Source: Trachelipus rathkii | Lineage: Eukaryota > Arthropoda > Malacostraca > Isopoda > Trachelipodidae | Assembly: GCA_015478945.1 (NCBI GenBank) | Contig: JABUQX010124240.1 | Span: forward strand, 1 to 10,000 | Reading direction: 5' to 3' | Length of the DNA stretch: 10,000 nt | Shown: positions 1-8,381 of the stretch, one piece after another | How positions within the stretch are numbered: position 1 is the first letter of the stretch | Layout of the letters: each line of letters begins with the position of its first letter | Notes under the pieces: model-generated | The model's database searches: none | Told to the model about the DNA's origin: nothing | What the model saw: only the letters and a program-made list of their open reading frames with translations | Program-made: the position numbers and the translations under genes

Positions 1-260
1 TCCCTGTTTTTCTACCAACTACTTTATTCTATGTTGATTTTTCTTCACAACACTAGTATTTAATTTCTATTTCTTTTACTAAGTTCTTGAAATCCTTGAG
101 ATCCTTGAATGGTCTTCTTCAAATACAAAGCAAGAAACTAGAAATTCCAAGAGTCCAACGAGCACTATATTGATATTAGCACTTCACACAATTTCATTCA
201 TTTATCAAGTCAATAATTCATTTATTATATGAGTTTAAGAATATAAAAGTAATTTTTCTA
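1..260. other. AT-rich sequence with no recognised gene
   Basis: No open reading frame of useful length, RNA gene or recognisable repeat is visible. The only local pattern is a short near-duplication of ATCCTTGA around 90-110. The stretch grades into the (TA)n array on its right. Confidence 0.6.
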
Positions 261-600
261 TTATATAGTACTTATATATATAATATATATATATATTATA
301 TTATATATTTTATATTATATATATATATATAATATAATATTTATATATATTATATATATATATTTTAATATTATATATATATAACTTATCTAATATATAC
401 TATATATATATATCTATATTATAATATAATATTATATATATAATATTTATCTATTATAATATATATTATATAATATATATATATAATATATATATATAAT
501 ATTATTATATATATATATATATATATTTATTTATATATATATATTATACTATATATACTATATAATATATATATATATATAATATATATAATAATTATAT

Positions 601-643
<43 letters not shown>

Positions 644-648
644 ATATA
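261..648. repeat. Long irregular (TA)n microsatellite
   Basis: Almost every base is A or T in alternating TA steps, broken by frequent AA or TT slips such as TATAATAT. C occurs only at a few scattered positions. It ends abruptly at 648, where a GC-balanced transposon remnant begins. The apparent small open reading frame entering from the right (Ile/Tyr repeats) is just translated TA. The irregularity could be true decay, or sequencing error in a low-complexity tract. Confidence 0.95.
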
Positions 649-2113
649 CCGTCGTATGGCGAAGGAAGGGTTAGAAAAGGTCTGAAGAACCGCGAAGACA
701 CTTATTGGAAATGACAATACATGGGGGATTCTTCCCCAGACCGAAGGTTGATAGATTGTGAGGCAAGTGCAGCCAAAGGGTTTGCATAGGGTTCGGAGGT
801 TCGGCGCGTAAACACACAATGTTTATCGTACGCGAACGACGCGGGGGTGTTTGGGTCTGTCTCGATATTCCGTGTATGATCTCTGGCCACGATGACTGCA
901 TTACAGGCGTTCTGGTAGCTCTTCGATGAGTGACCGAATGTCCTGAGACGTTGATTTGATCCATACTTCGTGCAGTGCTTTGTCGCAGGTCGGGAAGGTC
1001 ATAGAAGGAGGTTGCAGCTGTCGGACTCGACGTTTCTGGTATCTCACAAATGTGTCGTTGGTTGAGGGGTCCGGACTATATACTGACACGTCCAACGCCG
1101 TAACTTTGAGTCCTAGGTAGTCGCTCACAATTTGGGCCTTGTTGTGGTTTGCATTGTCAATGCACTAGATGAAAGAGTGCAACCGATGTAGGGGGGATAG
1201 GCCACGACATATGGTTCGAGGATGTCGGTGATATACCTTATTACGGCTGTAAGAGTTCCTCCATCGAAGATGTGCAACTCCGTAGGCCCCGATAAAGAGA
1301 TGTCTCCCCATGACCATAACGAGACCACCTCCAAAGGGCCACTTGGCAGAGCATTGCATTGCGCGAACACTCTCCGTAGGTCGTCGGTATACTCTAGCAC
1401 GTGTCCAAGGCGTACAGAGACACTCTCGAATCGTCCGTTAGAGAACTTTGCCCAATCGTTGCGCAATGATGTGTTTCGGAAATGCCAGCCGCACCCTTCC
1501 ATGGTGCCGTGGTGTGCGTGGACCTAGTGGTCCAGGGCCTCGGGCCGGTAATTATGTCCTCCGCAGCTGTATCTGCAGTGTCGTGCGTTGTGTGGTGCTC
1601 CTGTAAGTGCATCGCAGAGCTTAAATGGGTCTTGCCACGGGTGGTCATGGCCCTGGGCCTAATTTGTCCTCGCCGCGATAATGTGTCAGGGTTTTCCTGT
1701 ACCGGGTTGGACCTACCGTTGCAATCGTTGTGTGCGCCTTACGAACTAACCGTCGCAAGTGCCCAAGTACCCGTGTCCTTATGCGTGGAGTGTTGTTATC
1801 GTGCACGCACCGACTCTTAACGTTAACGACACTAGATACTCTCCATGTTTACAGAGGTCGCTTCGTACGTGATGATCCTCGCTTGATTTTCTCCCCGCTA
1901 TAACCTTACCACTCTTCCACCTAGTTAACGTAGTTTATGTTTCTAAATTTATCGTAGTGACGGCCCCAATACTGCGCGAATTCTCTGCTGGGTGGTTAAA
2001 AAGTTAACATTGATGCTGTCGTCTGTGTTGTTGTGGGGTTTCATGGGGTTAGGGCCTTCCCGTTCCTGCGAGTGACATTTAATCTAGTGGTGCGTTATTT
2101 TTTTGACGAGCAG
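649..2113 (-). mobile_element. Decayed Tc1/mariner-like DNA transposon
   Basis: A compact island of roughly balanced base composition sits between two (TA)n arrays and carries a transposase pseudogene on the minus strand. Its length, about 1.46 kb, is within the usual range for Tc1-like elements. Tc1/mariner elements insert at TA dinucleotides and duplicate them, so a TA array is an expected landing site. No clear terminal inverted repeats were found. The two ends, each read inward from its TA, share at best a short gapped match (TACCGTCGT against TACTGCTCGT), which is too weak to count alone. The outer 200 bp on each side are not recognised and could include unrelated DNA. Confidence 0.75.
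840..1830 (-). pseudogene. Tc1-like transposase pseudogene (DDE superfamily)
   Basis: An intact enzyme would bind the element ends and cut and paste it through a DD34E catalytic core. Reading the minus strand, family motifs appear in order. LTDDSRVSLYALD carries the first catalytic Asp, at complement 1433-1435. GGGLVMVMG corresponds to the usual GGGSVMVWG. ISLSGPTELHIFDGGTLTA and RYITDILEPYVV follow. DNANHNKAQIVSDYLG carries the second Asp, at complement 1156-1158. YSPDPSTND replaces the usual YSPDLNPIE, so the third acidic residue is Asp (complement 1054-1056). QDIRSLIEELPERL and the ARDHTRNIETDPNTPA tail (about 841-890) finish it. These blocks lie in all three minus frames, so several frameshifts separate them, and an in-frame stop follows PERL near 901. 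The spacing from second to third acidic residue is 33 rather than 34. The N-terminal DNA-binding part (1650-1830 and beyond) is barely recognisable. It cannot encode an active enzyme as written. Confidence 0.88.
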
Positions 2114-2234
2114 TATATATCTATATATAATTATTATAATATAATAATATTATATTATTTATATATATATATAATATATATATACTATAGTATAGTATAT
2201 ATATTTATATATATATATTATTTATATATAGTAT

Positions 2235-2266
<32 letters not shown>
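2114..2266. repeat. Irregular (TA)n microsatellite
   Basis: Alternating TA with single-base slips; it starts directly after the GAGCAG edge of the Tc1-like remnant and ends at GTTGGAACGG. It is much shorter than the array on the other side of that element. If the element inserted into one array, the two would be halves of it. Confidence 0.93.
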
Positions 2267-2576
2267 GTTGGAACGGTCTCTTCTGGAAAGCACTTCCTTG
2301 ATGAAATTTTATACTGTGAATATAGGTGACTAATTAAGCTCACCTAGTCGACATACTTCTACAAGGAAACGGTTGGTTGTAATCATCAAACATTTCCCCA
2401 ATTTTAAAATGATAATTTCGGATAATTTTCTATCATTAATGTAGTAAACCTTTGGCCAGTTAGTTCCAACATTGTAGGATTGAATGGTCTTTTCTAACAG
2501 AAGTAGAAGTTTGATTGTATGAAAAGAACATGGATCATCGTCTAGAGTCATTGTTTTCATATATTGTGCCTGCTTT

Positions 2577-2753
2577 GTTTGGTCTGATTTATTCAGATTT
2601 TCCCCATTTCGTCTTTATAACAAGATTTTACGTGTTCCTTTCAAGATAATTATAGTTATGGTTTTTGTTTGGTTTTGATTATTCAGATTTTCCTTTCGTC
2701 TTTAATAAAAAGCAGTAATACGTTTCTTTCCAAGATATTTAAGTAATGGTTTT
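2577..2753. repeat. Diverged two-copy tandem duplication (~90 bp unit)
   Basis: Copy one is 2577-2666 and copy two 2667-2753. Both run in the same order through GTTTGGT, GATT/ATTCAGATTTTCC, TTTCGTCTTTA, ACGTGTT or ACGTTTCTTTC, CAAGATA and TAATGGTTTT, with small indels between them. A short T-rich partial third start may follow at 2760-2780. No function is evident. Confidence 0.8.
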
Positions 2754-2882
2754 GTAGTATAATGTTTTGGTTTTTTTTGTAGGGTTTCTCTTCGTATGAA
2801 TTATTGCTTACTGGGAAGCACACAGAACACATCAATAAGCTTTACATAGCAACATCCTATTTAAGATTTGAAATTTTAAAAT

Positions 2883-3038
2883 GTTTCGATGCCTGATCTT
2901 CCGATTCTGATGCTGGATTCAGTATTCGTTAGTATAACCAAAATAATTTTCCGATCTAACAAAAATTTCCCTTCCTATTTTGATTCCGATGCCGATTTCA
3001 GAAAAATTGCAGATTCTTCCGACTTATCGTCTCATCAC
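2883..3038. repeat. Cluster of TTCCGAT-type short repeats, possible transposon end
   Basis: TTCCGA occurs at about 2899, 2949, 2984 and 3017, with related TTCGATGCC at 2884 and GATGCCGAT near 2988. The cluster ends in TCTCATCACTAA, just before a (TA)n array. Read on the minus strand this gives TTAGTGATGAGACGATAAG followed by repeated GGCATCGGAATC-like words. Subterminal repeats of this look are common at the ends of hAT-type DNA transposons, which is a recollection of style, not a match. No opposite end was found. Confidence 0.4.
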
Positions 3039-3046
3039 TAATATGA

Positions 3047-3049
<3 letters not shown>

Positions 3050-3089
<40 letters not shown>

Positions 3090-3139
3090 ATATATATTAT
3101 TATATTATATATATTATATATAATATTATATATATTTAT

Positions 3140-3187
<48 letters not shown>
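3050..3187. repeat. (TA)n microsatellite
   Basis: Its left part, to about 3085, is an uninterrupted run of TA; the middle is broken by TTTATA and TTATTATA slips. It abuts the left arm of the fold-back element at 3188. Confidence 0.95.
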
Positions 3188-3188
3188 G

Positions 3189-3472
3189 AATGTTTCAAAA
3201 ACCCCGAAGTGTAAGACAAACAGAAAGTTATTAAATGATTTTAATTTTTAACACCTAATCTGTTACATAAAATAAATTAATAAACTTTAGATTCAAAGAG
3301 CACATCTATCAATAATACAAAAAAGAAAGGCTGAGGTAAGTTTATGATAATTACTTTTGTGATTGAATGTATAAGTTTTTAACTTTTATTAATGTAACAG
3401 TGTGGTGTTAAAAGATTAAAATCATTTAACTACTTTTTGTTTTACGTCGCCTCCAGGGGTTTGAGAACATTT
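3189..3472. mobile_element. Fold-back / MITE-like element with ~80-bp inverted arms
   Basis: The left arm (3189-3266) and right arm (3393-3472) are imperfect inverted repeats. Starting from the outside, AATGTTTCAAAAACCCC matches AATGTTCTCAAACCCC, then AAGACAAACAGAAAG matches AAAACAAAAAG. The best block, TTAAATGATTTTAAT(C)TTTTAACACC, is nearly perfect, and CTGTTACAT closes the arms. The loop (3267-3392) is AT-rich and has no coding frame. Long terminal inverted repeats without coding capacity suit a non-autonomous DNA transposon or snap-back element. No transposase partner is visible, and target-site duplications cannot be judged because the left flank is (TA)n. Confidence 0.72.
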
Positions 3473-3509
3473 TCAGTACTTATAAACACTGCGTTATTGC
3501 AGTTTTTGC

Positions 3510-3649
3510 TATATTAATATTATTAATATAATTATATATATTAATATATATTATATATATATTATATTATATATACTATATTATTATATTATATATATAT
3601 ATATTATATATTATTATATATATATTTATATATATATATTATATATATT
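3510..3649. repeat. Irregular (TA)n microsatellite
   Basis: A/T-only tract with many TATTAATA and TTATTA slips, bounded on the left by TTTTTGC and on the right by GGGGATTGAG, where the LINE fragment begins. Confidence 0.94.
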
Positions 3650-3650
3650 G

Positions 3651-4998
3651 GGGATTGAGTGGATTTGGAAGTTGTGTGTAACAAAGCTTTACGGAGTGTA
3701 TGAAAATTTCTGAAGGATTGTACGGAGAGAGTAATTGACCTGTATATAAGGGTAACTTAGTATGGAATTAGGGGAATAGTTTATCTGATCGAAGAGAGGT
3801 ATACAGTGGCTGAGGGACTGATTGTTGAAGAATAAAGTGCGTTAGAACTGGTAGAAGGATGTGTGGATCAAACATTTTTACCTTGAAACAAATGATTGAG
3901 AAATTGAGAGAAGAAGAATAAATTCTATTTAACGTTTTATGGATTTGCAACAGGCTTATTGATAATGATTATAGAGCAACTTTATGGCAAAGGTGTTAGT
4001 GAGTATATGGTGTTGGGTGGTCAGGCTTTCTAAATGGAATCAAAAGTATAAGGACGATAGTGAAGCGTGTGTAAGATAAATGGAGAGTTGAAAGTGATGG
4101 TTTAATATTAATAGCGAAGTGAGGAGGGATGTGTTATGTCTCTTGTTATCAATTTGTATATGGATGGGGTAGTGAAAGAATTAGAGGGGGGGTGGCAGGA
4201 AAAGGTGTTAGAATGATAGAGAATGGAAGCGAGTGGAGGGTGTCCTGACCTGTATACTATAGATGATTGGTTTTTGGTGGGGCGAATCATGAAAAGAGTT
4301 TGAGTAGGTTGGTAGAGGTTTTGGCAAGGATGTATAGAAGGAGGGGTTTGAAAGTAAAGCGTAGATGAGTAAGTTTAGTTGTGAGATGAACAGTCTTAGT
4401 ATGTAGTTTATGTGTGGAATGGTGGAGCAACTGGAACAAGTGGTCTGGTTTAAATATTTAGGATATATGTGGAATGAAAAGGGAACGGATATGCAGGTAG
4501 TAGGAAATGTGGCGAATGGGTAGGAAGGTTAGCTTAGAGCAATTAACTGCTTCGTGGGATGTAAATCAGGATAGAGTTTGGTGAGTTAAGGTCTTACATG
4601 AGGGATGTTTTACTGTATTAATGTTAGTAGTAGTGAAACTTATGGTCTGACCAATAAGAGGTTCGTATAAAGTGCCTTGGTGTTTCAGATGGAACAATTT
4701 TATGGGTGTTAGGTGGTGAGAGAATTGATAAATGAGAAATTAGGAGTTGTGTGAAAAAAGGATAGTGGCAGAATAAATTAAAGTACAGTGTGAGATGGTT
4801 TGGTCATGTGAAAGGATGGATTGATAGTCTGTTTGGTCAAGGAATGTATAGGTGGTGAGTGGGCTGTTTTATCGACGGCTGGGAACCGATAGAAAGAAGT
4901 GGATTGAGTCAGTAAAGGATTCTTTGAGGAGGATTTAATGTGAGTGGCGAGCGAGAGAAAGCGTGCATGATTGGAGTCAAATTGTGGGTGTTTTGTGA
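3651..4998 (+). pseudogene. Reverse transcriptase pseudogene (non-LTR)
   Basis: The ancestral protein would copy LINE RNA into DNA at a nicked target. Landmarks appear in correct order on the plus strand. WIWKLC is at the start. EERYTVAEGLIVEE then GCVDQTF (3857-3877) correspond to the conserved GFR..R.C.DQ region. TLKQMIEKLRE follows from 3880. FMDLQQAY is at 3936-3959, where many relatives have FVDL.KAYD. GCVMS with NLYMDGVVKE is at 4127-4180. The active-site Asp pair, normally in a FADD motif, survives as IDD (4259-4267). VVWFKYLGYMW is at 4440-4472. RWFGHVKG is at 4793-4816, and WIESVKDSLRRI with CEWRARESVHDWSQIVG is at 4900-4990. The blocks occupy all three frames and are split by many stops, so this is long dead. 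It is close in style to RTs abundant in crustacean genomes; I do not assign a clade. Confidence 0.88.
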
Positions 4999-5252
4999 GG
5001 TGTTGTTTTTTGTGGCCCACTGGAAGAAGGGATGACCCTACATTGACGAGATGCTATGTGAGGGTCCGTGAGGTCTCGTGAAGCTCTTAGGTTGATTTCT
5101 GATGCGCGAGTTCTTACTACAGGTATAAAAGGGAGGTAAGTACTTCGGTCTTTTTTTTTTCTTGTTGCAGTAATATTTCTTGCTACTACTTTGCTGTTTC
5201 AGCGCATGGTGTCGCTCTTAATTTCCCAGTCTAGGGGGAGGAGAAGGTGGTG
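3651..5252 (+). mobile_element. 5'-truncated non-LTR retrotransposon (LINE) fragment
   Basis: The fragment holds a reverse-transcriptase pseudogene followed by about 250 bp that could be the element's 3' untranslated part (5000-5252), including the VGCCC-like TGGCCCACTGG block and a T-run near 5152. No endonuclease domain is visible upstream, because the (TA)n array begins directly before the start of the RT region. 5' truncation is normal for LINEs, which are copied from the 3' end. The 3' part ends at another (TA)n array. Some non-LTR families end in short tandem repeats instead of poly(A), so that array could have originated as a tail; this is inference. Confidence 0.7.
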
Positions 5253-5255
5253 AAG

Positions 5256-5370
5256 ATATATATTATTATATATATATATTATATATATATATATATATCA
5301 TATATATATATATATATTATATTATATATATTTATATATTATATATATTTATATATATATATATATATAT
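5256..5370. repeat. (TA)n microsatellite
   Basis: TA array with a single C near 5299 and a few TTATAT slips. It lies between the LINE 3' end (GGTGGTGAAG) and the left copy of the (CA)n-tailed repeat. Confidence 0.94.
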
Positions 5371-5505
5371 GATATTTCTCTTTTCCAACTTTAGAGTTTT
5401 CATCTCTTTTTGCGTATTCAATTTTAACCTTTCAAGACGGCCTTTGAGTCATTAAATTTCATTATTCATTCACCACACACACACACATACACCCAACACA
5501 TACCA
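5371..5505 (-). repeat. Left copy of inverted (CA)n-tailed repeat
   Basis: The core, about 5381-5470, contains TTAGAGTTTTCATCT, TTTTAACCTTTCAAGACGG, CCTTTGAGTCATTAAA and TTTCATTATTCATT, then a decayed CA run (5471-5505) with CATACAC and CCAACACA. The same words return in reverse complement at 5919-6013. The relation is direct, over 90 bp with few differences. The 125 bp to its right (5506-5630) are unremarkable AT-rich sequence. Confidence 0.85.
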
Positions 5506-5617
5506 CATGCATACATAATCATTGGTCACTGGCGTCTAACTCATTTATCTTCAAACAGTTTTCTAATTTTAAACGTAATTATAGTATTTAAATGCTTTTC
5601 CATTGGGACAGACCTTT

Positions 5618-5645
5618 GGGACACCCAAAATATATATATATATAC

Positions 5646-5679
<34 letters not shown>

Positions 5680-5761
5680 ATATATATAATTTATATAATA
5701 TATATATATAGTATATATTTATTATATATATATATATATATATATATGGGAAACCCAAAAG
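5618..5761. repeat. (TA)n array bracketed by a 13-bp direct repeat
   Basis: GGGACACCCAAAA (5618-5630) lies immediately left of the TA array and GGGAAACCCAAAA (5748-5760) immediately right, in the same orientation with one mismatch. A related TTGGGACA lies just upstream at about 5603. The array may have expanded between two copies of the motif, or the motif may be a duplicated insertion site. Confidence 0.6.
5631..5747. repeat. (TA)n microsatellite
   Basis: Nearly pure TA with one C (5645), one G (5711) and several TTATAT slips. It lies in the middle of the inverted pair of (CA)n-tailed repeats. Confidence 0.95.
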
Positions 5762-5850
5762 TGGCCCCAGAGCAAAAGTATTTAATGCATAAATAAGTTT
5801 AAAATTTAGAGAAAATGTTTAAAGATAAATTAGTTGGAAGGCGTGGACCA

Positions 5851-5851
<1 letters not shown>

Positions 5852-5888
<37 letters not shown>

Positions 5889-5919
5889 AGTGTGTGTGTG
5901 TGTGTGTGCGTGTGTGTGT
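5852..5919 (+). repeat. (TG)n microsatellite
   Basis: About 34 TG steps with interruptions GCGTGTAG near 5882 and GCG near 5908. It is the counterpart of the CA run at 5471-5505 and longer and cleaner than that copy. The Thr/His repeat peptide it gives on the minus strand is not a gene. Confidence 0.95.
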
Positions 5920-6013
5920 AATGAATAATGAAATTAATGATTCAAAAGGCCGTCTTGAAAGGTTAAATTTGAATTGCAGCAGAAGATATGAAAATCTAAG
6001 AGGAAAAAGATGA
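5920..6013 (+). repeat. Right copy of inverted (CA)n-tailed repeat
   Basis: AATGAATAATGAAATTAATG, ATTCAAAAGGCCGTCTTGAA, AGGTTAAA, GATATGAAAATCTAAGAGG and AAAAAGATGAAAG are the reverse complement, with small changes, of the core at 5381-5470. The pair lies 380-450 bp apart, so the stretch could form a large cruciform, or the two could be independent insertions of one dispersed repeat family. Confidence 0.85.
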
Positions 6014-7060
6014 AAGACCAAAATTCAAGCAAGAAATGTTAAGAGTGAATTCTAAAATATTTTAACAGGAAGCAAAATTTTGCAAGGAAAAGTTTAGTAT
6101 AAATGCAGTCAGTAGCGATTTTCATGGTTATAAAAATTCTTTCAATTAACAAGTTTAAAGTTTAAATTAGCATTATTAAAACTACTCTGAAATGAAATTG
6201 TCGGAAGCCACAGTGTGGAAAGATGATGAAAAACTATTTCACAAACCGAAGAAAAATGTCATTGAAATTAGATCAGCTGGAATATTAAACTGTAGTATGG
6301 GGGAAGATTTAAATTTCTCGTAACTTGCACAAGGCTTGTATAGTTCAACTCTAAGCTCTGCTGCCTACCCACGTTAAGTGTTGTGCTTTGAAATTGGTCT
6401 GGTAAAGCAGCTCTGGTTAGAGGAATCGGCCTCAACCACAAAAAGTTTTTTTCTTCACTTTCCACGATCATGGTCGAAATACAGTACAGATCTTTCTAAA
6501 ACAGCTTATTGAAGTGATTATAAATCCCAAAATAAAATGTATATTCAAATTTATGGAATTATGCGATTGCCTTAAATACAGTGGCAAAGTATTTCATGCT
6601 TTGTGAAGCTGCTAAACCATTACTATATTTCAAACATTACAAACTCATATAGAGTCGAATTTTGTTTTGGCCAAGGTCATTACTTATTTGTCAAAACCTA
6701 AGAAGTACTCTGAACAAAGAAAAACGATGTCACTTGCTGGTCAAAGCTCACAAACATGCCGCCTTATGTTCATGATCTTCTCTTGTGTCAGCCTCATTCC
6801 ACTCGTTAAAAAAAAAAAAAATAAATAATAAAAAAAAACTTTTTCATCAAATTTTGTAGAATAAATCTAACGCTAAAAGAATTTTTGTATGTATGCAATC
6901 TTTTTATTCCCGTTGCATTGTGTTTGTTGTATTTTATGTATAACTTAGTTTAAAATTAACTCAAAGTAAAATGATATTCTATAATTTTATATTCAGTTTT
7001 TTTTGTATGGGAAATGAAATTTTAATTACGGGCATGTTGCAAAGAGATCATCAAACAAGT
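6014..7060. other. AT-rich region without a recognised gene
   Basis: No transposon motif or RNA gene was seen. A minus-strand frame at 6268-6471 (67 codons, including WLRPIPLTRAALPDQFQS) has non-repetitive composition and starts with ATG. It has no recognised similarity or visible neighbouring exon, so I do not call it a gene. A/B-box-like words expected of a tRNA-derived SINE were looked for upstream of the A-rich tract and not found. Confidence 0.5.
6808..6838 (+). repeat. A-rich tract
   Basis: Fourteen A residues, then TAAATAAT and nine more A. It could be a retroposed tail or a simple repeat. No recognisable SINE or transcript body lies upstream. Confidence 0.7.
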
Positions 7061-7276
7061 AAACAATTAGAGATAATATGAAAAAAAATAAGAGAGACTT
7101 ATACTGAATGTTCATAACTAAAAGTCTGAGAAGCAAAATTAAGCATATGAACAAACATAATGAAAGAAATGAGGAAGACTAATAGTGAATGATCATAACT
7201 AGACGTCTGAGAAACAATGTTCAGCACAAGAGATGATATGAGGAAAAATAAGAGAGAGATGAAGAGAGAATAGAAG

Positions 7277-7307
<31 letters not shown>

Positions 7308-7530
7308 AAGAGAGAGAGAAGAGAGACTAATAGTAAACTGTTATAACTAAATATCTGAGGAATAATAATCAAGAGTCAATATAAAGGAGGAAAGATGAAA
7401 GAGAGAGACTAACAGAAGACAATCGTGACTAAACAGTTAGGGGACAATACTTCAAAAAGTGTCAATATTAAGAAAGAAATGAGGGAGACTATTAGTTTAA
7501 ACATCTGGGAAATAATATTAATACACCAAG
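7060..7530. repeat. Tandem array of ~80-bp purine-rich subrepeats
   Basis: A diverged motif repeats: GAGACTAATAGTGAATG, TCATAACTAAACGTCTGAG, AAATAATATTAAGCACAAG. Starts are visible near 7097, 7178, 7325, 7407 and 7487. Most spacings are about 80 bp; the gap from 7178 to 7325 is filled by a (GA)n run. Copies differ considerably from one another, so this looks older than the homogenised array to the right, which is built from the same subrepeats. Confidence 0.75.
7258..7327 (+). repeat. (GA)n purine tract
   Basis: Nearly pure GA dinucleotides with occasional T and A insertions. Comparable tracts recur in the spacer of most downstream units: about 7750-7812, 8140-8207, 8445-8465, 8798-8880, 9095-9235, 9460-9560 and 9830-9945. 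Mirror-symmetric purine runs of this type are known to permit triplex (H-DNA) structure in principle. Confidence 0.9.
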
Positions 7531-7953
7531 AGACAGCAAGAAAAAAAAAATATAGGGACACATAATAGGTTGGTTTATGGTCATAAACTATATAATTGTA
7601 TCTATATACTATACGTTCTGAGAAATAATATTAAGGACAAGAAATGAGAGAGACTAATTAATATAGGTGATAATCATAACTAAATGTACTGATGATACAA
7701 AATCAAGCATCTCAAGAATAAATATAAAAAGAAATACATATGAGAAGAGAGAGGTAATGAAGAGGAGAGAGAGAGTAGAGAAGAGAGAGAGAGAGGAGAG
7801 AGAGAGATGAGCAGAGAGACCATGAGAGTAGTAATGGAGTAAGAGAACGAAATATAAAATTATTATTGTCAAACATAAGTAGACATGAACAAAGAAAATA
7901 ATAAAAATTATATGGAGCAATACTTAAAATATGTAGGATATATGGTTCATAAC

Positions 7954-7971
7954 TATATATATATATATATA
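7954..7971. repeat. Short (TA)9 run inside a satellite unit
   Basis: It replaces the TATACGTCTGAG part of one decayed unit just after CATAACTA. This is a small local expansion of the TATA in that motif. Confidence 0.85.
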
Positions 7972-8381
7972 CTGATAATGAATCATGATAAAATATAATA
8001 TATAAGGTGAACAAGAATGAGTAGAGACTAATTAATAAGTGATTAATATCATACTAATGAACGTGAATAGATATCAATCAAGCACATAAGAAAAATATAA
8101 AGAAAATCTGAGAAGATAAGATAGTATAGAGAGTAGAATAGAGAGAGAGAGTAATGATAGAGTGAGAGAGAGGAGAGAGAGAGATGAGAGAGAGAAGAGA
8201 GAGATGAAATTATATTAATTAATTACACATAAGAAGAGACAGCAAGAAAAAAAAAATATAGGGACACTAATAGTGGATGGTCATAACTATACGTCTGAGA
8301 AATAATATTAAGGACAAGAAATGAGAGAGACTAATTAATATAGGTGATAATCATAACTAAATGACTGATGAACAAGAAGAT

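Larger units (their letters stand above)
2267..3045. other. AT-rich region without a recognised gene
   Basis: The only frame of any length is a minus-strand one at 2330-2560 (76 codons). It contains the peptide NVGTNWPKVYYINDRKLS and is not simple repeat. It matches no family I recognise, has no visible continuation, and is short enough to be chance or a fragment of an old transposon protein. The rest holds a diverged tandem duplication and a cluster of TTCCGAT-type repeats, both listed separately. Confidence 0.5.

Noticed and set aside
1222..1820. Plus-strand reading frames of 101 and 112 codons
   Set aside because: They lie antisense to the Tc1-like transposase, whose family motifs are clearly on the minus strand. 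They are shadows of its former coding composition.
2033..2329. Plus-strand 98-codon frame
   Set aside because: Most of it is Ile/Tyr from the (TA)n array at 2114-2266; only the edges are non-repeat.
4778..5020. Minus-strand 80-codon frame, and similar ones at 3768-3950 and 4108-4290
   Set aside because: They are antisense to the reverse-transcriptase pseudogene, where plus-strand motifs such as RWFGHV and GCVMS are recognised.
5830..6021. Minus-strand frame with a Thr/His repeat peptide
   Set aside because: It is the translated (CA)n/(TG)n microsatellite plus its flanking dispersed repeat.
6268..6471. Minus-strand 67-codon frame with non-repetitive composition
   Set aside because: No recognised domain, no neighbouring exon or splice context that I can support, and a length that is plausible by chance. 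A translated search would decide.
6660..6838. Possible SINE ending in the A-rich tract
   Set aside because: No tRNA-like A or B box and no recognisable head were found upstream; the tract may be a simple repeat.
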